Assembly (NCBI RefSeq): GCF_002236105.1
Contig: NZ_NIWU01000004.1
Coordinates: forward strand, 62,001-126,000
From: Pseudomonas umsongensis
GTDB lineage: Bacteria; Pseudomonadota; Gammaproteobacteria; Pseudomonadales; Pseudomonadaceae
DNA length: 64,000 nt
Reading direction: 5' to 3'
The notes under the pieces were generated by a model. The model was not told the origin of the DNA. It did no database searches and saw nothing but the letters and a program-made list of their open reading frames with translations. Every line of letters begins with the position of its first letter. The first letter of the stretch is position 1. Shown piece by piece: positions 58,737 to 64,000 of the stretch. The position numbers and the translations under genes are program-made.

Positions 58737-61222
58737 CAGACGGACACCGTGCGCTGGCTGACATCATCGACGTGGGCGAAGTGACGCAAGGCCAGGCGAT
58801 CCGATACCTGCCCGCTCGCATCGGCAATCTCTTGCAGCAGATCAGCCAGCCCTTCGACGGCAGCACGCACGCTGGCGGCGCCAAACAACGGGTTTTCCAG
58901 GCAGCCCAGATCGAAACGCGCCAGACGCTCCACCAACTGTGGCAGGCCCGCTTCGCGAGGTAAGCCAAAGTCGTCGCACAGGCGCTTGAGCGTGCGGGTC
59001 ACCAGCTTCAACTGGAACAGCACCGCGTGCGGGTTCTGCTCATCAAGCAATAACAGGTCGAGTACCGGGATCAATTGCGCCACCGCCAGGTACCGCGAAC
59101 GATAGGTAATGCTGCTGTTGCCCAGCTCCAGCAACCACTCCAGCCCTGCCTGATCAAAAGCCCCGGCGCCACGCAGGAACGCTGCCAGGCTAGCGCTTAG
59201 AAATTGAAGGCGCTCGATCCGCCGACCGATCATCAGGAATCGCCAGCCTTCGTCCCGGGTCATGTCGTCCAGGGCAAAACCGGACAGCGCCGCCAAGGAC
59301 ATCACCAGCCGGTTGAGGAAGTCGAGTAACTCGCCGAAGTCCGGTTCTTCGGTCTCGAGTTCCATCGCTTCGCGTTGCAACTCCACCAACGCCTGCCAAT
59401 TCTCCCGCGAGAGCTTGCCACGCACTTGCGAGGCCGCCCATTGCAAACGTTGCAGGTTGGAACGCAGGCTGAACGGCCAGTCATCGCCGAGTATCGCCGC
59501 CAGCAACCGCTCCGGCAGCTCACCTTCGTCAGGCAACAACATCAATCGTTCGCCAAGATCGACCGCAGCCTCCAGGGCCTGCGGGTCATCGCCGTCGACA
59601 TAACGTGCCAGCATGATTCGCAGCAATCGGGCGCTGTCATCGCAGCGTTCACAGTAACGGCCGAACCAGAACAGGTTTTCCACCACCCGCGATGGCAGGT
59701 AAGGATCACGGCGCACCAGGTCATGCACGCCGATATTGCGCTGGGCTTTCCACTGTTCGCCGTTCGGTGGACGTTCGCCCAGCACCCAGGTGTCCTTGCT
59801 CGCCCCGCCGCGCTGCATCGATACCACCTCGGCATCCGCCTGCGCGGCCACTCGGGTCAAGCCACCCGGCAGCACCCGATAGCCGTCGCGACTGGCCACC
59901 GCATACACACGCATGCCGATGGCCCGGGGTTGCAGTTGACCGTCCTCGGCTTGCCATATCGGCGCTTGGGACAATTGCGCGAGTTCTTGCGCAACATAAG
60001 CATAGGGCCGCGCCTGCATGCGCTCGGCCAGGACCTGACGCTGCTTTTCACTCAAATCGCGGCCAAATACCGGTGCAAAGCTTTGGGACGGAAACGCCGG
60101 TTTAATCAGCAATTCCGGTAGTTTTTCCAGGGCCTGGGCCAGCACCGGCGCCTCACCGCACCACCAGGTGGCTATGGACGGCAGGATCAATTCTTCGCCA
60201 AACAGGTACTGGTTGATCTTCGGCAGGAAACCCAGCAAGCCTGGCGACTCCAGCACGCCACTGCCGAGTGCGTTGGCCACCAGCACCCGCCCCTGGCGCA
60301 CGGCTTCGAGCAGGCCCGGAACGCCCAGGGCCGAGTCGGTGCGCAACTCCAGCGGGTCGCAGAAGTCGTCGTCGAGCCGACGCATGATCGCGTGGACCCG
60401 GCGCAAGCCACTCAGGGTCTTCAGGTAGACCGTGGCATCGCGCACCGTGAGGTCGCCACCTTCCACCAACGGATAGCCGAGCTGACGAGCCAGGTACAGG
60501 TGTTCGAAATAGCTTTCGTTGAACCGCCCCGGCGTCAGCAGGACCACCAGCGGTGCGTCATCGTCGCTTGGCGCCTGACGCGCCAGTGTTTCCTGGAGGG
60601 TGCGGAAGAACCCCGCCAGGTGCTGCACCTTCAAATCACGGTACAACTCGGGAAAGGCCCGGGACACGATGGTGCGGTTTTCCAGGGCGTAGCCAGCCCC
60701 GGACGGCGCTTGCGTGCGATCGGCGGTTACCCACCAGCGGCCATCGGGCGTGCGCGCCAGATCAACGGCGAACAGATGCAAAAAAGCACCGTCAGGCGGC
60801 TTGATGCCCTGGCAGGGCCAGAGGAAATTGTTGTGGCCAAATACCAGTTCGGCCGGCAGCAGACCTTCGGCGATCAAGCGTTGAGGGCCATAGAGATCGG
60901 CCAGTACTGCATTGAGCAAGCGCGCACGCTGGGCGATACCGGCCGACAACTGCTCCCACTCATCGGCGGCAATCACATGGGGCAACAAGTCCAGCTCCCA
61001 TGGCCGATCGGCGCCCTTGGGATCGGCGTAGACGTTATAGGTGACGCCGTTTTCCTGGATTTGTCGGGTCAGCAACGCCTGACGCTGCACCAACTGCGCG
61101 GGTGTGCTGCGCTGCAATTGGTCGAACAGTCGACGCCAGTGCGGCCGAATGGCACCGCTGTCGTCGAGCAGTTCGTGATAGGTGCCCGCCGTCAGCGGGT
61201 AGCGGTCTAGCAAGTCAGGCAT
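58736..61222 (-). CDS. Fusion of circularly permuted ATP-grasp and alpha-E domains
   Basis: An 828-aa protein. Residues 1 to about 480 are a circularly permuted ATP-grasp ligase (TYNVYADPKGADRPWELDLLPH; VDLARTPDGRWWVTADRTQAPSGAGYALENR; LVANALGSGVLESPGLLGFLPK). Residues about 510-815 form the helical alpha-E domain (GVHDLVRRDPYLPSRVVENLFWFGRYCERCDDSARLL). In many bacteria these are two adjacent genes; here they are one. The cluster with transglutaminases suggests synthesis and processing of an unknown peptide or amide. Domain identity is firm, the reaction is not known. Confidence 0.9.
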   Translation of the reverse strand: MPDLLDRYPLTAGTYHELLDDSGAIRPHWRRLFDQLQRSTPAQLVQRQALLTRQIQENGVTYNVYADPKGADRPWELDLLPHVIAADEWEQLSAGIAQRARLLNAVLADLYGPQRLIAEGLLPAELVFGHNNFLWPCQGIKPPDGAFLHLFAVDLARTPDGRWWVTADRTQAPSGAGYALENRTIVSRAFPELYRDLKVQHLAGFFRTLQETLARQAPSDDDAPLVVLLTPGRFNESYFEHLYLARQLGYPLVEGGDLTVRDATVYLKTLSGLRRVHAIMRRLDDDFCDPLELRTDSALGVPGLLEAVRQGRVLVANALGSGVLESPGLLGFLPKINQYLFGEELILPSIATWWCGEAPVLAQALEKLPELLIKPAFPSQSFAPVFGRDLSEKQRQVLAERMQARPYAYVAQELAQLSQAPIWQAEDGQLQPRAIGMRVYAVASRDGYRVLPGGLTRVAAQADAEVVSMQRGGASKDTWVLGERPPNGEQWKAQRNIGVHDLVRRDPYLPSRVVENLFWFGRYCERCDDSARLLRIMLARYVDGDDPQALEAAVDLGERLMLLPDEGELPERLLAAILGDDWPFSLRSNLQRLQWAASQVRGKLSRENWQALVELQREAMELETEEPDFGELLDFLNRLVMSLAALSGFALDDMTRDEGWRFLMIGRRIERLQFLSASLAAFLRGAGAFDQAGLEWLLELGNSSITYRSRYLAVAQLIPVLDLLLLDEQNPHAVLFQLKLVTRTLKRLCDDFGLPREAGLPQLVERLARFDLGCLENPLFGAASVRAAVEGLADLLQEIADASGQVSDRLALRHFAHVDDVSQRTVSV

Positions 61223-61310
61223 GGAAAGCTCGGCAGACAGCAGTGATCGGTCAGACTAACGCACGCTCATGACACCCGGATAGACGAAAAATCCGGGCGT
61301 CGTGTACGAA

Positions 61311-64000
61311 TTAGAAACGTCGTAAATCGAGCGTCATCGGCAGCTCGTCGTTAATTTCCATCTTCGGTATCGGAAGTTTCCCCGGCGTGTGTCCGATACG
61401 GAAGAACCGCGCCATTCGCCGGCTCTCGGCTTCATTGGCGTTCACGGGCAATGCCTCGTAGTTGCGCCCGCCAGGATGGGCAACGTGATACTGGCAACCG
61501 CCCAGCGAACGCCCCATCCAGGTGTCGAGCAGGTCAAACACCAGCGGCGCATGGACCGGGATGGTCGGTTGCAGGCAGTTGGCCGGTTGCCAGGCACGGA
61601 AGCGCACACCGGCGACGAATTCGCCGACCCGCCCAGTGGGCTGCAACGGCACAGGTATACCGTTGCAGGTCAGCAGGTAGCGTTGCGGCGGCAATCCACT
61701 GAGCTTGACCTGCAGGCGCTCCAGGGACGAGTCGACGTAACGCACCGTACCGCCGACCGCGCCCTCCTCGCCCAACACATGCCACGGCTCAAGTGCCTGG
61801 CGCAGTTCCAGGGCGATGCCATTGACAGCGTAGTCTCCGACCTTGGGAAAACGGAACTGCAGGTGCGCCGCGAACCACTCTGCCCGCACTGGATAACCGG
61901 CGACATTGAGATCGGCAATAACGTCAGCAAAATCCTGCTCGATAAAATGCGGCAACAGGAACCGGTCGTGCAGCTCGGTGCCCCAGCGCGCCAGCTTCGG
62001 CGGTGCATAAGGCTCACGCCAGAACCGTGCTACCAACGCCCGCAGCAAGAGCTGCTGGGCCAGACTCATGCGTGCATGGGGTGGCATTTCAAAGGCGCGC
62101 AGCTCCAGCAAGCCCAGGCGACCGGTCGCGCCATCCGGTGAATAGAGCTTGTCGATGCAGAACTCGGCGCGATGGGTGTTGCCGGTCACGTCGATCAACA
62201 GGTTACGCAGCAGTCGATCCACCAGCCAGGGCGCGCACTCCTCGCCCGGCCCGGGCATCTGGGCGAAGGCGATTTCCAGTTCATACAAGGCGTCGTTGCG
62301 CGCTTCGTCGACCCGCGGGGCCTGGGACGTCGGGCCGATAAACAAGCCGGAAAACAGGTAGGACAAGGACGGATGATTATGCCAGTAGCTGATCAGGCTG
62401 CGCAGCAGATCCGGACGCCGCAGAAACGGTGAATCCGCCGGTGTCGCGCCTCCCAGTACGAAGTGGTTGCCCCCACCGGTGCCGGTGTGTCGGCCGTCGA
62501 TCAGGAATTTTTCGGTGGTGAGTCGGGTCTGGCGCGCTTCTTCGTAAAGAAACTCGGTGCGTTCGACCAACTCGTCCCACGTCGCGGATGGCTGCACGTT
62601 GACTTCGATCACGCCGGGATCGGGGGTGATGCGAAAGTTGCCCAGGCGCGGATCGCCCGGCGGTTCGTATCCCTCCAGCAATACCGGGCAATCGAGCTCC
62701 CGGGCCGTGGCTTCGATGGCTGTCACTAACTCCAGATAGTCTTCGACCCGCTCCAGCGGCGGCATGAACAGGTACAACCGGCCGTCCCGCGCTTCGGCGC
62801 AGAAGGCGGTGCGGGTCAGCCAATCGGCGGACTCATCGACCTTGGGGGCCCGATCTTCAATCAGCGCCGCCGCACCTTGGCGCTGTATTTGCTCCGTGCC
62901 AGGCAGCGCCGGGAAATCCTGGTTGGGATCATTTGGATGAATGAACGGATACTCTGCCGCCTTCACCCACGGCTGCGAACCCAGCGGCAGACGATAGCCC
63001 AATGGCGAGTCTCCCGGCACCAGGCGGCAATGTTCGTCACGCAGATACCAGCGGCCGCTTTGCCACTGATCACCCTTGGCGGTGCGCGCTAACGGCAGGA
63101 CTTGGCCAATCACCTTGTCGAGGCCCTGACTGAAGACTTTGCGCAAACGCGCACGCTCCAGCGGCTCTTCGAGTCGTGAGTCTTCGGCGCTGACATTTTG
63201 CGGCAAAGCCCCTTCGCGCCAGAGGTAATAGAAATTGTCTTCGTAGGCTGGAAACACAAAGCGCGTAGGAATGTTCAAGCGCTCGGCGACACTCGCCAGA
63301 AAACGCCCGGCCAACTCGCCATCGGCGCCATAATCTTGTTGCTCGTCGGCAATTAGCGCGCTGTCGTGCCAGATCGGCACGCCGTCGCGGCGCCAATAGC
63401 AATTGAGCGACCAGCGCGGCAGTTGTTCACCGGGATACCATTTGCCCTGGCCATAATGCACCAGGCCTTGCGGGGCATAACGGTTTCGCATGCGCTGGAA
63501 CAGTTCGGCGGACAGTCGACGCTTGTTCGGTCCCAGCGCTGCGGTGTTCCACTCGGCACCGTCCGGGTCGTCGATGGACACAAAGGTCGGCTCACCGCCC
63601 ATGGTCAGGCGCACGTCGCCTTCGAGCAGGTCGGCATCGATCTGCCGGCCCAGGGCCTGGATCGCCAGCCACTGCTCTTCGGTGTAGGGCTTTGTGACCC
63701 GCGGGGCTTCCCAGATCCGCTCCACCGACATTTCATGGCTGAATTCGCACTCGCACCGCTCCACCAAGCCGCTGATCGGTGCCGCAGAGGAGGGATCGGG
63801 ACTACAGGCCAACGGAATATGCCCTTCACCGGCAAACAGCCCTGAGGTTGCATCCAGGCCGATCCAGCCAGCACCGGGCAGGTACACCTCGCACCAGGCG
63901 TGCAGGTCGGTGAAGTCCACTTCCGTCCCGGAAGGACCGTCGAGGCTTTTCAGGTCGGCGGTCAATTGGATGAGGTAACCCGACACGAAACGTGCGGCCA
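61311..64000 (-). CDS. DUF2126/transglutaminase family protein (5' end outside window)
   Basis: An open frame continues past the window edge (AARFVSGYLIQL at the edge), so the N-terminus is missing; at least 896 residues are present. The visible start is the end of a transglutaminase core with His in DFTDLHAWCEVYLPGAGW and Asp in IGLDATSGLF. The long C-terminal part (DLLEGDVRLTMGGEPTFVSIDDPDG; WKYPGEQLPRW-like; DGRHTGTGGGNHFVLGG) is DUF2126. It resembles a carboxylate-amine ligase-like glutamine-synthetase fold only in general feel. It is the first gene of the three-gene cluster, 88 bp before the ATP-grasp gene. Confidence 0.88.
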   Translation of the reverse strand, partial: AARFVSGYLIQLTADLKSLDGPSGTEVDFTDLHAWCEVYLPGAGWIGLDATSGLFAGEGHIPLACSPDPSSAAPISGLVERCECEFSHEMSVERIWEAPRVTKPYTEEQWLAIQALGRQIDADLLEGDVRLTMGGEPTFVSIDDPDGAEWNTAALGPNKRRLSAELFQRMRNRYAPQGLVHYGQGKWYPGEQLPRWSLNCYWRRDGVPIWHDSALIADEQQDYGADGELAGRFLASVAERLNIPTRFVFPAYEDNFYYLWREGALPQNVSAEDSRLEEPLERARLRKVFSQGLDKVIGQVLPLARTAKGDQWQSGRWYLRDEHCRLVPGDSPLGYRLPLGSQPWVKAAEYPFIHPNDPNQDFPALPGTEQIQRQGAAALIEDRAPKVDESADWLTRTAFCAEARDGRLYLFMPPLERVEDYLELVTAIEATARELDCPVLLEGYEPPGDPRLGNFRITPDPGVIEVNVQPSATWDELVERTEFLYEEARQTRLTTEKFLIDGRHTGTGGGNHFVLGGATPADSPFLRRPDLLRSLISYWHNHPSLSYLFSGLFIGPTSQAPRVDEARNDALYELEIAFAQMPGPGEECAPWLVDRLLRNLLIDVTGNTHRAEFCIDKLYSPDGATGRLGLLELRAFEMPPHARMSLAQQLLLRALVARFWREPYAPPKLARWGTELHDRFLLPHFIEQDFADVIADLNVAGYPVRAEWFAAHLQFRFPKVGDYAVNGIALELRQALEPWHVLGEEGAVGGTVRYVDSSLERLQVKLSGLPPQRYLLTCNGIPVPLQPTGRVGEFVAGVRFRAWQPANCLQPTIPVHAPLVFDLLDTWMGRSLGGCQYHVAHPGGRNYEALPVNANEAESRRMARFFRIGHTPGKLPIPKMEINDELPMTLDLRRF

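Overview
The window looks like a chromosomal segment of a Pseudomonas of the fluorescens group. Protein-coding DNA is GC-rich, the gene neighbourhoods (urt/ure, desT-ureEFG, pncB-nadE-azu, amaAB) are typical of the genus, and there are many copies of the extragenic palindromes (REP/REPIN types) seen in fluorescens-group genomes. I saw no tRNA, rRNA, insertion sequence, prophage or CRISPR array.

Layout. 1-693: partial gene leaving the window. 979-11176: urea uptake and hydrolysis, urtABCDE then ureD-ureA-(two GNAT acetyltransferases)-ureB-ureC. 11224-16500: a giant NEL-type (IpaH/SspH-like) ubiquitin-ligase toxin gene split by one in-frame amber codon. 16741-22417: orphan histidine kinase, chaperone set cbpM-cbpA/yegD, AI-2E-type exporter, psiF. 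22503-26930: an intact second giant toxin, paralogous to the first through most of its length but with a different C-terminus carrying a Cys-His-Asp constellation. 27135-31959: AraC regulator, EamA transporter, lipase, SMR pump, azoreductase and divergent LysR regulator. 31960-33760: A+T-rich patch with two unrecognised, apparently paralogous genes separated by a perfect 14-bp hairpin. 33783-37451: AsmA protein, secreted 13-residue-repeat protein, DesT-like regulator. 37681-40093: ureE-ureF-ureG-ureJ. 40267-43340: AGE-family epimerase, CDF transporter, SDR. 43341-44177: gene-free DNA with a cluster of DnaA-box-like 9-mers. 44178-49333: livKHMGF-type amino-acid ABC operon on the minus strand. 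49696-53688: L-pipecolate/lysine catabolism (amaA, amaB, LysR). 53765-57639: pncB, nadE, azurin, LOG family protein, small charged protein. 57846-64000: a transglutaminase / permuted ATP-grasp-alpha-E / DUF2126 cluster, the last gene leaving the window.

How the parts fit. Nitrogen acquisition dominates. Urea is imported by UrtABCDE, hydrolysed by UreABC, and UreDEFG insert nickel (UreJ is a likely nickel permease). I find sigma-54 -24/-12 elements with the correct GG-to-GC spacing upstream of urtA, ureE and livK, with NtrC-like sequences farther upstream, so the three operons are probably one nitrogen-limitation regulon. The two halves of the urease locus are separated by about 26.5 kb holding most of the accessory genes, including both toxins and the unknown pair.

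Limits: all family calls come from reading the translations and from memory of the families. No database or structure search was run. Comparisons with P. aeruginosa PAO1 are from memory.
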